A stretch of 64,000 bases of DNA. Source: Clitopilus passeckerianus (lineage: Eukaryota; Basidiomycota; Agaricomycetes; Agaricales; Entolomataceae). Of this stretch, positions 24,396-34,832 are shown piece after piece. Both the position numbers and the translations under genes were made by a program. A model generated the notes under the pieces. That model made no database searches. It worked only from the letters and a program-made list of their open reading frames with translations, and was not told where the DNA came from. Within the stretch, counting starts at the first letter, position 1. Each line of letters begins with the position of its first letter. The stretch is from assembly GCA_944990035.1 (NCBI GenBank), contig CALYLX010000080.1:434001-498000 (forward strand), given 5' to 3'.

Positions 24396-25844
24396 TCATG
24401 CTCGTTCCTCGTTCATCTTCCACACCTCAAACCCGCCTTCTCCACCAACACCCACTACGCCCTGGACCCAATCCACATCCAGCACCTTCTTGGTCCCGTC
24501 CCACGCCTTGAAAGACACCATAGCCTCGTTTCCTTTGACACTTCTCAGATCCCATAATCTCACCACGCCATCATAGGCACCGGTAATCACTTGGTGAGAT
24601 CCAGGCGAACCTAATGCAAGACATGACGGCGTTGCGCGGTGCAGGAAGGATGCAGCTGCGGTGGAGAGGGTTTGAGAGCGGAGGTCGTAATGTGTCAATG
24701 TACGGTCTGTGGAAGTTGCGAGAATACTGTTCCCGTCGTGGGTGACTGCGAGGTCGGTATAGGGTTTTTCGGCAGAGGTCTGATTGGGTTCAGTAAGCAT
24801 TAAGGAAGGAGAAGCAAGGAAGAAGAAACATACGATAGTCTGAGTGCAAAGGCTGTTCTCGGTGTCCCATATTCTTACTGTAGAATCCCATCCACAGCTG
24901 TAGGCTTTCGTCCCGTCGCTTGGATTGAAGACAGCTTGGGTCACCCGAGCAGTATGCAGCTTGAGCACGGATGCAGGTGCCTTTCGTTTTGCCTTGGCTA
25001 CAGCTGGTTCTTCTAACCTCCGCCTCTTCTTCCTATCACGTTCAGCGGAAGTATCTGGAACTTCATCCTCTTCGGGAATGGACGTGTCCCATAAGCCAAC
25101 AAGACCATCCCATGACGCTGTGAGCATGTGTGAGCCCGAGGAATTCGAGGCAATGGAGGACAGAGGGGCGGTATGGAGATGCATCGTCGCCAAAGGTTTC
25201 GTGGGTGCATCCTGCTCTAGATTTAATTCCAATATTTGACCAGTGAGGTCTTGCGATGCGGTAGCTATGAGATTCTGTGAGGTTGATGGTACCACACAGA
25301 CGGACGTGATAGGTGCCGAATGGGATAGCGTCGCAGATGTCACTTTTTTGGAGTAATCAAAGGTGCGGACTAATCCGTCATATGACCCGGTAATAAACTG
25401 GCTAGAAGTTTATCTCAGCGGCGGGAAAATGAGGTTGAGAAGATGGACATACCCCGACAAATGGCATGATACGGAGGAGACCCAATCTTCGTGGGGGAAA
25501 TCTGCCATCTTTTCGGGTGGTAGCACCGACTCAATGTACTCTATTTCTAAATTTTCTTCCTATTTATGTTCAGTGACCTGATGGTGGAACTAGCAGAAAA
25601 TTCTCACCTCTCCAACCCCATGTTCTGCGCACCATTCACTCAGACTTGTCCTCAGGATCTCTCCTCGGATAAGGAAGTCAAATGGTATAGCTTTTTGAAG
25701 GCTTAGAGCTTTGTTGATAAGCTGAGAAAGCTGATATCTTCTCCAATTCGCAGGGATCATATATTTGTGCATTGGTAGTGGGTACGCCGTCTGTGTGGTG
25801 AGAACCACTGGCAAGTTCACAGTGCCGGCTGTAGATGAAGCCAT
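24396..25844 (-). CDS. YTM1: Ribosome biogenesis WD40 protein Ytm1 (WDR12)
   Basis: Subunit of the PeBoW complex (Nop7-Erb1-Ytm1) needed for 27S pre-rRNA processing and 60S assembly in the nucleolus. The start MASSTAGTVNLPVVLTTQT (25842-25844) opens the N-terminal NLE ubiquitin-like domain that is the target of the AAA-ATPase Mdn1. A seven-bladed propeller follows: FITGSYDGLVRTFDYS, ITSVCVVPSTSQNLIATAS, HMLTASWDGLVGLWDTS, a basic linker (RKKRRRLEEP), KAYSCGWDSTVRIWDTE, DRTLTHYDLR, VITGAYDGVVRLWDLRS. It ends at VLDVDWVQGVVGVGGEGGF. The upstream in-frame codons before MASS are not used, since family members begin at this point. About four exons. It shares a 247-bp divergent promoter with the ferroportin gene. 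Confidence 0.92.
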
Positions 25845-26091
25845 TTTGTTCGCGGTTTCCTCCCCAAGATTTTTGTGAATCTGTATGTGCACGTTAGACT
25901 CCAATAGCTTGCAAGCAAACTTGGCACTCACCTCGATGGTCGTTACGCCCAACCTCTCTGGCGGCAATCCAATCGAAATTTTGAGGCACGTGACCGAGTC
26001 TTTAAGCTTTAAGCGCCCATGGACATGCGCCGACCGGGAAAAGGGTTCTGGAACCTGCGCTATCGTCCTGCCTCCATCTTCTCAAATAGAC
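25845..26091. promoter_or_regulatory. Bidirectional promoter Ytm1 / ferroportin
   Basis: The two start codons point away from each other with only 247 bases between them, so the genes must share regulatory sequence. No clear TATA box was seen on either strand. Confidence 0.5.
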
Positions 26092-27674
26092 ATGCTAGAC
26101 CAAGATGAAGAGCCGTCGACCCTGCCGGAAAACCCTGCTATTTTGAGACGACTATACGTCTCTCATTCTCTCTCTACATGGAACAGCCGGACGTTCGAAT
26201 TTGGAGCGGTTCTCTTCTTAGCAAGAATCTTTCCAGGGACATTGTTCTATGCTTCATGCTATGTACTTCTTCGTGCGGGTGCTGGTGCAGCTCTATCAGG
26301 ATATATCGGTGGATGGGTCGATCGAGTTGACAGACTTCGAAGCATCCGGGCAAGCATAGTTTTGCAGCGTATACCAGTGGCGCTTAGCTGCCTAGTCTTC
26401 TTAGGCCTGGGCACCTTGGACCCCACACTGGATAGGCCAACTCTGATTATCGGCCTCAGTATTGTCACGACGTTGGCGTGTATAGAGAAGCTGGCCATCA
26501 TAACGAACACCGTCGCCGTTGAAAGAGATTGGATTATTGTCATAGCCGATGATGTTGGGTTAGATCGTGAGGGTAGGCGGGCAGTTTACTCTACTTCGGA
26601 ACTACATTCTGAATCTAACTGTAGGGCTAAATGCAACAATGAGGCGTATTGACCTGCTCGCCAAGCTGTTGGCCCCAGTCTTCATCTCGTTGGTGGACGA
26701 TTACTCCACCACAGCGGCTATTTGGGCCATCTTTATCCAGAATGCCTTCTCTGTTATCATTGAATACCATGCCATGGCTCAGGTGAGCCTTCCTCATCTC
26801 AGAAATTCCACGTGAAATTGAATGCTCAATGTGTTGGTTTTAGGTTTATCATCGAGTGCGAAGTCTTCAGCGCAACCAGGACAGGCCTCGGTATACGCTG
26901 ATCGCCTCGAGGGATCTTCTTGTCCCAAACCCCGACGATACCGGTGTCCAGCCCTCCAACTTTGTTACCCGTACAGTGGCACCCTGGATTGCATTCGGTT
27001 CCAACCCAGCCTGCCTCGCATCTCTATCTCTCTCCCTCCTATATTTTACCGTTCTCAGCACAGGCGTCCAAATGCAAACATTTCTCTTCACTCTTGGCTT
27101 CACTTCCCTCTCCATCTCCTCCATGCGGCTGGCTGCGGTCTTTATCGAACTGCTCGCCACCTGGGCCGCACCTCTCCTCATGCACCAAATCGGACCCATC
27201 AGATCAGGTTTATGGTTCATAAACCAGCAACTCTTCTGCATCCTCATCTCCGTAGCTTTGTTCCTCGGTACGCCACCCGGAACGAAAGCCGCGGGTTGGA
27301 ACCTTATGGTTGGTGTCACTTTCAGCCGCCTCGGATTGTGGGGTTTCGACTTGAGTGTTCAGTCTCTTGTCCAAGAAGACGTTCCGGAGGATAGTCGAGG
27401 GAAGTTTTCTGCGGCCGAGATGGCTCTACAGAATGTCGCGGAGTTGATGTCGTATGGGATGACAGCGGTTTGGAGCTCACCGGATGAGTTTCGGTATCCC
27501 GTGTGCGTGAGTGCATGGACAGTCTCTGTGGCGGCGATTTGTTTTGCTGCGTTTGTGAGGAAGAGGAGAGGCCATTTGATGCATGCTGACCGATGTATCG
27601 GGAGGGAGAAATATAGCAGGGTCATACAAGAGGAGACGGAATCAGGGGAGTCTTGTGAACCAGATATTGCGTAG
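26092..27674 (+). CDS. Ferroportin (SLC40A) iron exporter
   Basis: Transports Fe2+ or related metals out of the cytosol across the plasma or vacuolar membrane. The start MLDQDEEPSTLPENP is followed by the family signature LRRLYVSHSLSTWNSRTFEF. Then come RAGAGAALSGYIGGWVDR, RASIVLQRIPVALSCLVF, ERDWIIVIA, and after a 58-base intron LNATMRRIDLLAKLLAPVFI. A second intron splits MAQ from VYHRVRSLQR. The C-terminal half holds LWFINQQLFCILISVALF, FSRLGLWGFDLSVQ and PDEFRYPVCVSAWTVS, ending in a basic-acidic tail (TAG 27672-27674). About 490 residues and about 11-12 hydrophobic segments, normal for fungi. A rearranged partial copy lies 3 kb downstream. Confidence 0.92.
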
Positions 27675-28045
27675 CGTTACAGCCATATCATGTCATTGTC
27701 TCTACATACCCACAATCACGAATCTAAGTCTGAGCCCCACTGCGTGCTACCAAAGCCTCGAAGGCGGCTCGACCAGAGGCGAAGCCATAACGAACACAAC
27801 ACAAGCGTCATCGACGTTAATCATCTGGAAACCAAGGAGACTTGGTGGGGACGACGCTGGTTGGAGAACCCCTTTCGCAGAAAGGTACTAGTAGTCTGGG
27901 ACTGTTCACTGGCACCAAATGGGATAAATCTACGGCTCCTGTCTTTTCGGTTACCCTACGAATATAATTGATTTTACCAACGAGAAATTCACAATCTTGC
28001 AACCGTTAATTCGACGTTGACATAACCTTACACAGCAGTTTAAAA
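27675..28045. other. Spacer between convergent genes
   Basis: Lies between the stop codons of ferroportin (+) and the MYND/DUF4470 gene (-). No gene or repeat seen. Confidence 0.5.
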
Positions 28046-30356
28046 TTAATTCACAGTGGAATCCTTCGTAAACTCAATATATCGCTCCACCCAAGTATAG
28101 GATGACAGTTGATGCTATTGAGAAATAGTATCAGTTACATTCACTGCCACCAAATGCTAATGCATAATGAACGACGCACGTCTGTATACCAACTATCTCC
28201 TGGAAACTCGGGAAGAGAGGCTGACGAGGCGGTTAAAGGGCTTCGAATACGCTAAGTTATTGGCGTTAGCATAGATGCGATATCAAGAGGTGCATGCGCC
28301 AGAAATACTTACGTAGGGAGCTACAGTGTGTTGATTCTTCCTAACGAGGCCCGTTTGTTGAAGAATGGAAGGCAAGGACTGCTTTCTGAGGAACTCTTCA
28401 AAAGGTCGGGAGTTGTCGTAGTAGCATTGCATCCGGTTTGGGTAGAGGTAACGGAAATTCGCCGCTTCCTCTATAAATCCATTCGTCTGACAGGCTGATC
28501 CAATTTCAGCAAACTACGTACTCACCAATGCGCTCCTCCATGGTTGCGGTTTTTGGAAGTCTGGGTAACTATAAGAAGTTGTTTATCAGCGAAACTGGAG
28601 CGAGTAGAGGTGTCAAAATGTTGTCGAACCTTTCCATCCTTCTTCAGTACGTCGAGTAACCGCATCTTTAGTCGCTCATCCGCGTGTGAGACATTCCCAT
28701 CTGGTTGACTCAGGTGAACCCAATTCAAAAAGTTCCCGACGATCGTTGCGTTTGGCTGGCCCGACAGGAAAGGCGCCCATGCCCTGAGCGTACCTTGAAT
28801 TCCGGCGTAGTTGGAGTCTATGATGTTTGAGACATCGATACGATCGAATCGCATCGATGGCGGGACCCCTGATTTGGAAAGTTCTCCTCGTTGGATCTTT
28901 TGGGAAAGTTCTACTGCGTCGCTGTCAAAGACGTGGAATGTAATCTCCCAGTCCTGTAGACGCTTTGCAAAGGTACGGAGCTGGTCGGAGAGGTAAAAGT
29001 ATAAGCACCCGTATATGTCTGTGGAAGATGCGTCATGGGCTTTTCCTGCTTTGAGGACTTCTTCGGCCCTAGTGGTGGTTGGCCATTAGATATAATTTGA
29101 GGTCCGGAGAACGCGAATAAAACTCACGGGTAACTGTAGAAAGGATTCGCATAATCCGTCTGAAGCCATTCCCCGGACGGAGAGAAGAGAGAAGAATTTA
29201 CGGCCGTGAAGTTTTTACAGGGAGCTCCAAAGGGTAGAAGGAGTCCGTTTTCACGGAACCGATGAACAGCGAGGCGATGTGATGGCCTCATTCCAGCATA
29301 CATTCTTCCACGATAGTCCTTGCGAGAGGGAGCGGTCCTTACTGAGGTGTACTCAGAAAGTATACTTTGTGTGGGTATGCCCGAGCGTGTGAAGTGGTTC
29401 AAAAATAAGAGCACCGACGGGTTCTGGGAGAACTTCAGCGCCGCTCGGGATCCTAGAGGGAAATCAATGAATTGATCATGATGGAGTCCTAAGTGTTGTG
29501 TAAAGGCCCAGATGACCCCTTCAAGGTGGACTTGGTATTCGGGGGGGAAGGTGATTGAGTACCAAAAGTGAATCGCAATGTCGACTGCCAAGGGTAAGTT
29601 ACTTTTGGATAATACCCCCAGGATGAGCAAAATCATGATGTTTCTGCAACTGACGAGGGTAACTTGATCATTTAAAAGAACGTTGAGTTTTCCAGAATAG
29701 TCCTCTGGGAGAGCGCAAATGGTGTGCACAGCATTCCGAAGATTTCCGGATGCTGGATGGTATAGAGATCAAGACATCCGTTCTGGGGGGTCGAGAGGGA
29801 GACTGACCGATAAAAGCAATATTGTAATCCCTGGAGAAGTCCTTCTCATTTCTAGGAATGTTAAGCACGTCGAGAGGGGGCATGCTGCCCCATCTGAGCT
29901 AGTTAGGTTTCCTGGTGAACGTCGAGACGAAACTGTGCCCCTTACAATGGCATTCCTCTCGAGTATCTGTCTTCTTTGCGGATCCTCCGATCCCGTTCGA
30001 GAGCGTCGTTACCACCGTAGAATGAAGGTGTTCTCCTCTCGCGAATATAGACAGGCTTCCAGTCGGATGATCGTATAGAATGCTTGCAGTCTGGGAAGGG
30101 ATCAGTCGAGCAGATCACTCACAAACCCGAGATCACTATACCCAGTTTGTGAGCTTTCCAATGCTGACGTTGGCAGAACTAGAAGTAAGCCTCAGAAGGG
30201 TCCTAATTCGCGGCAGGACGTATATACACCTACCGTTGAACAGTAGGATACCAGCCTACAGCCGCCACAAACACTCACCCCGTTATTTCGACAGGGAGCA
30301 TCGGGTTGCTCGGTTGGATTTGCACACGGGACTTTCTCGAAAGGAGAGAGTAGCAT
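28046..30356 (-). CDS. MYND zinc-finger and DUF4470 protein
   Basis: Assembled from about nine exons; the start MLLSPFEKVPCANPTE is at 30354-30356. Residues about 20-60 form a MYND-type finger: VCGGCRLVSYCSTFCQRQHW then KAHKLDC, giving the CxxC...CxxxC...HxxxC zinc pattern. After a linker (DWKPVYIRERRTPSFYGG), WGSMPPLDVLNIPRNE and NIAFIASGNLRNAVHTICAL form the DUF4470 domain. The C-terminal part has MRFDRIDVSNIIDSNYAG and ends SYTWVERYIEFTKDSTVN (TAA 28046-28048). This architecture is widespread and expanded in Agaricomycetes; the MYND finger suggests protein-protein interaction, but the cellular role is unknown. All splices checked are GT-AG and in frame, although the order of the middle exons (28860-29130) was read less carefully. 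Confidence 0.8.
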
Positions 30357-30649
30357 CCTGTCTCTTCCAAAAGGGCGTCAACTTCCCAGCTAGTTAACTT
30401 GGATCGACGAAATAAGCGTGAATCGACCACGGGCAGGGATGGAGCGAAAGAAACCACGTGGTCGATTCCAGAAAGAAGCAGATTCCGATCGTCAGTCCAT
30501 TCTCCACCGATGTGTGTGCTCTCAGCGCAAAAGTGCTCGTTTTCACCGTCATGAACGTCGCAAATAGAATCCTCATCGTTGAAATGGGTATGCGAGATAT
30601 TGCGCCCAGTCAGAACAAAGATCTGATTAACGGGGCATCCTTCTGTGAC

Positions 30650-31125
30650 CGTCCGAAGACCTGCCACATTATGCAGCGCCATTTTGGCTGCAGAGAACTT
30701 CCCTCTACTATCCTCAGGGACGTCTTCTTATGCAAGAAATTGAACGCTCAGGTCAAAACCCCACCGCCTGAGCCGGCTGAACGTGACGCGGGCCGTAAGC
30801 CTCCAGCCCGCGGCTTTCGTTGCAGGTGGCGCACCGAAGAACAATACTATGGAAATGAGGATGCAGAAGAATTGCTGGTGTATGAACCATACACCTGATC
30901 CGATGGAGCCAATCTGGCGCATGGGGAGAGGTGCGGCCCAGGTGGCGAGAAATTCGATAAAGACCGCGGCCAGTGGTAGGGAGCCTGAGGAGACTGAGAG
31001 GGAGGTGAAGTCGAGATTGAACAGGAAGGCCTGTGGAGAACGGTGTAATACAGTAAAAAGAGAGATAGAGAGGCAAACCAGGCTGGGATGGAGTTAGTAA
31101 TATCCAAGTTGGGTACGCCGAGGCG
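30650..31125 (-). pseudogene. Ferroportin fragment, middle part, inverted
   Basis: Minus-strand translation gives IRxIGSIGSGVWFIHQQFFC, CILISIVLFFGAPPATKAAG and FSRLRRWGFDLSVQ, matching the middle of ferroportin (26092-27674). Other frames carry the upstream part (WFASLSLFLLYYTVL), so there are frameshifts. Homology stops near 30650 at the codons equivalent to ALQNVAEL, and begins near 31125. The C-terminal continuation is found at 31288 but on the opposite strand. Confidence 0.8.
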
Positions 31126-31287
31126 AGTGGCGGAAACTCAGCTCTGTATTGGCGGTATGGCATTTAAGCCTACGTTGAGATTCAAGGTGTAATTTTAAAG
31201 TAGAGTAGTTCACCCAACTACCCTCATCTTCACGACTAAGGCATTTGGTGGTCGTTGATGCTCAGCTATATCTACCGTGAACCAGAG

Positions 31288-31490
31288 TCGATGTTCGTGA
31301 TGGCTACGAGATGGAGCTCACCGAGTGCAGGTGCAATTACTGTGGTGGCGGCGGCCTGTTTCGTAACGTTTGTGAGGAAGAGGAGAGAGCATTTGGTGTA
31401 TGCTAATTGATGTATCAGGAGGGAGACATATAGAAAGGTTGTACAGTAGGAAACAGAACCGGGGTCTTGTGAACAAGATGTTTTGTAGTT
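31288..31490 (+). pseudogene. Ferroportin fragment, C-terminal part
   Basis: Plus-strand sequence aligns with the last 200 bases of the ferroportin gene: TGGAGCTCACCG, GTGGCGGCG, TTTGTGAGGAAGAGGAGAG, then CATTTG and GAACAAGATGTTTTGTAG against GAACCAGATATTGCGTAG. It starts exactly where the inverted middle fragment leaves off, so an inversion took place inside an older ferroportin duplicate. Confidence 0.75.
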
Positions 31491-31834
31491 CTGTGGCCGC
31501 CTCATTTCTCCGCACAGAGCGGACTCACATGTCTGCAAACGACGTGTCTTATTCGTTATATGAACAGTCATTCCACAAGTAATGGCAAAGTACCATATTA
31601 TTAAAGCACTTGCATATGGAACAAGCGAAGAGTATAACATCCAATTGAAGTAAATCAAAAGAGCGGAAGGTATTTGCGTATCCCAAGGGGGTATATTAAA
31701 GAGATAGCGGGGGGAACGAACGATAACCTGGGTAACAAGAGCAACTACCAGACATTTTGCACAGAAGACGGTATGATATATGCGGGGACGGGGGCGGGTA
31801 TCCCAGCCAAGAAAATGACCGAACGAAGAGTCGC
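31491..31834. other. Short spacer, nothing recognised
   Basis: 3' flank of the septin gene and of the ferroportin fragment; AT-rich, no gene. Confidence 0.5.
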
Positions 31835-33280
31835 TTATCTCCGATTTGTGCCGCGGCCATAGCCGACCTGGAGGTTGTCAAGCTCAGCCTCGAGCTGCTT
31901 AATGTTGCTGTGGGCCGACTCGAGATCCTTGTTGAGGCGGTCTCGTTCGGCGATGAGCTGGAATGCGAAGCGAGGTCAGTGCAAGGACACAAACTGTAAG
32001 AATGAAGAATACATACGTGCTGCTCCCATTGCCTGAACCTTGCTTCCTCGGCTTTGACTTGTTCGGTGAAGCGTTTCCTGAGAGCCTCTTCTTCTTCCTT
32101 GAATTTGGGGTTGTCGAGTTTCTTGACTTTGGGCTCGCCGAACTTGCGGGTCTCCATCTGTTGTTGGCGGTAGTTCTCGTAGTGCAACTCCTCGGAGGTT
32201 GAGATGAGGTCAAGCATGTGTGTGCGGATCAAGAGCGAACGGAGTTTCTTGAAATCGCAATGGTTCTCGTTCTCAACTACGTAAATTGGAAGTTGGGTCA
32301 GTCGGTGGTTGAGGAGGGGAAATTTTGAAGGCTACCTTCAGCAACACCCCAGAGGTATTCACGACCCTTGACGGTGCGGCCATCAGCCGTCTTCACGTCA
32401 TCAGTAGAGCCGATGATGGAGAAAGGAATAGCATCGATGAGAGCGCGGACGTGGTCGGCATTTTCATCATCAGGCTCGATGGGAGGAGTGTAAATGCGAA
32501 TGCCCTGGGCAGAAATGACCTCTCGCACGCGTTGCTTGAATAGGAAGAGGTCGTTCTGGGTCAAAGTATCGGCTTTAGCGATGACAGGAATCAAGTTGAC
32601 GCGTGTTCCCAAGCGTTTCATGATCTCAATGTCGAGGGGCTTAAGACTGGATGAAAAGCATGATCAGCCTTATTCAGATGTTGAAAAACAGCTGCTTACG
32701 TGTGGCCAGTGGGACGAATGAAGTAGAGGCATGCGTGTACCCTCAGGTCAGTCTTCTCGCTGCGCTGAGGCTGCTGCTCCTGACGCATATAAGCTTCATG
32801 CTGGTCGTCAATGAACTCGACAATTGGGATCCAAGAGTCGCGGTTGTTGACGTAGTCACCGAAGCCAGGTGTGTCAATGACGGTGAGCTTGACTTTGAAT
32901 TGCTTCTCCTCAAGCTCAGCCTTGATAATTTCAACCTCAGTCAGTTTGTCGAGCTGCTTGAAGTGACGTTTGTTGTAGTTCTTGACTGGGTACAGCTCCG
33001 TCGAGAAGAGCGTGTTGATGAGGGTGGTCTTTCCGAGTCCAGACTCGCCTGAAACGCGCAAATACTGAGTTTTCTAATGCATTCTTGGCATTCCGAGAAA
33101 TACATACCGACAACCATGATTGTAAAGTGGGCACCGCGCTTGGCGACAATCTTGTGCCTCTAAAGAAATGCATTCGTGTCAGACCACCTGCCTACTCGAC
33201 CTGATACTTTCAACACAAAGGGTTACCTGGTTGGGGAGGTTGGCAATACCAATGCCATCGAAAGAAGGAACTGCGGACAT
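31835..33280 (-). CDS. CDC12: Septin, Cdc12/AspC group
   Basis: GTP-binding protein that assembles into septin filaments at the bud neck, septa and hyphal tips. The start MSAVPSFDGIGIANLPNQ leads to a polybasic membrane-binding stretch (RHKIVAKRG). G1 is GESGLGKTTLINTLF, G3 DTPGFGDY, the septin-specific CLYFIRPTGH and LKPLDIEIMKRL, G4 AKADTL, and the septin unique element around EYLWGVAEVENENHCDF. The C-terminus forms a coiled coil (KFKEEEEALRKRFTEQVKAE, ERDRLNKDLESAHSN), stop TAA 31835-31837. The GIGIANLPNQRHKIVAKRG start and the coiled coil place it with S. cerevisiae Cdc12 and Aspergillus AspC rather than Cdc3, Cdc10 or Cdc11. About six exons, about 420 residues. Confidence 0.92.
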
Positions 33281-33690
33281 TTTGTGTGCTACGGCGGGGA
33301 CAGCGACGACGAGCAAAAACCCAAAGTTGACAGGTGGCCACAGAAGGTAATGATGTTTGGCAATGTTTACTCGCACAACTTCGCACGATGGTACGTCGGA
33401 ATTCGGAAGTTGTCTTAAAAGGGATAGGCCAGAAACCTTGCACAAAGTCGTCAAGGGGATTCTGCGAGAAATGCAACAGGCATATCTTTCACAAAGAACT
33501 GAGTGTCCTCAAAAACTCGGTGTCTGGAGAGCCTTACACTTTCAGGCAGTATGGAGTGCAAGCCCCGCCCAAGGAGATTTGTTGCTCTCAATTTCAACCT
33601 TTGATGCACATCTAGGCCTCTCTCTGAGTCTCAAGGACTACTGGGGCACTAAACCGAAGTGGACCAAGGTGACCTCTGCTGTTATAAATG

Positions 33691-33757
33691 GGTACTTATC
33701 CGTAGGGTCGCAGCGGTCAGATTTCAGGATGTTAGGCTACAGACCCCAATAAGCGAG
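33691..33757. repeat. Inverted repeat, left arm
   Basis: GGTACTTATCCGTAGGGTCG followed by about 45 more bases recurs inverted at 34080-34145 with about 80 percent identity by eye. Both arms end in AAGCGAG. The 320 bases between them code for nothing recognisable. Confidence 0.6.
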
Positions 33758-34079
33758 CAATGCCGTGGATGCGGCTTGATGTCCCTAGGGGTTTTCTCCA
33801 CGTTTGATGGGAAATGGGTCTGGATAGATAATGAGTCTGTAGACCCCTCCCGACCCCCTCTTTCAGACTAGAATCTGTCCAAGGACAGACTTTAGACCCT
33901 TATCCCTTCCTTATCCGGCTAGTTTGTGATCAGACCTGAGCTTATTTGATGGAATTGGGGCAAATGTTGGAGTTTTCGAGCATCTCCTTTCCCACGTCCT
34001 CTCTTCTCTTCGGTCAACTTCCACTTGGTCATGGACTGGACGTAGCTCGATATTTCTGACCTTTCAGTCTCCGCGATCA

Positions 34080-34145
34080 CTCGCTTATGGTCTGTATTCT
34101 GCATCTATCCTCGGCGACCCTACGGATAAGTATCCAATATGCTCT
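34080..34145. repeat. Inverted repeat, right arm
   Basis: Inverted partner of 33691-33757. Together they could be the ends of a decayed non-autonomous DNA element of about 450 bp; no target-site duplication was identified. Confidence 0.6.
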
Positions 34146-34732
34146 AGGACAGATATTTCCGTGGCCTCTCCTCCAGCGGAGCGTCTTATTGTCTAGCAGC
34201 TTGGTGCATTTACTTCGGATTGTTTCATAAAGAACGACGAATGTAAAGAAGTCCAATGCCACTTTCGTTCGAGCTTTCTTTGAATTTCACGAGAAATCAG
34301 ACAAAAACCGTGCAGCGGTTTCTTGGGAAGAACAATTCTGATAGGTAGATGGAAGGCATACGAACGATCCGATTGACATCGTTGAGGGATCATCACAGCG
34401 ACAGAAAGAACCTCGCTTTTGAAGCGGACATCCACCGCACTACGCATGGATATCTTGAACAGAATTATAGACGTAGCCTTCGCTCCCGCATTTTCATAAA
34501 TCTACCTTTGAACTTCCGTCATCGACCGTTCCGGAATCTGCAATTAGACAAGAGCGTGCGTCCCTCTTGATAATACGGGGCCGTCAGTGGAGAAATCTGG
34601 ACGCTATTCGGACCATACGACATTTATTCGCCTAGAATTCGCTGTTTGGTTTCTCTTCCTTCCGTTCGTCAACCTCTCTGTTCAGGATGGATGACATCAC
34701 ATCAGTCGACTTCGAAATGCCCCTAACTCGTC

Positions 34733-34740
34733 TATAAAAG
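34733..34740 (+). promoter_or_regulatory. TATA box of secreted protein gene
   Basis: TATAAAAG, 93 bases before the ATG at 34833, followed by a pyrimidine-rich tract (34745-34790) as in strongly expressed fungal genes. Confidence 0.6.
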
Positions 34741-34832
34741 CCGGCCCTCGTCCTGTCTGCCTCTCATCGTTCTCTTTCCTTTCTACCACCACAACAAACT
34801 AATCTCCTATACATACTATACACGCTTTCGTA

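Larger units (their letters stand above)
33281..34732. other. Intergenic, 1.4 kb, with an inverted repeat
   Basis: Separates septin (-) and the secreted protein (+). No gene was found. It contains the inverted repeat pair listed separately, possibly remnants of a small transposon. Confidence 0.5.

Noticed and set aside
30275..30682. 135-codon open frame upstream of the MYND gene
   Set aside because: It begins in the ferroportin fragment and overlaps the first MYND exon in another frame; the MYND frame gives the conserved Cys/His pattern instead.
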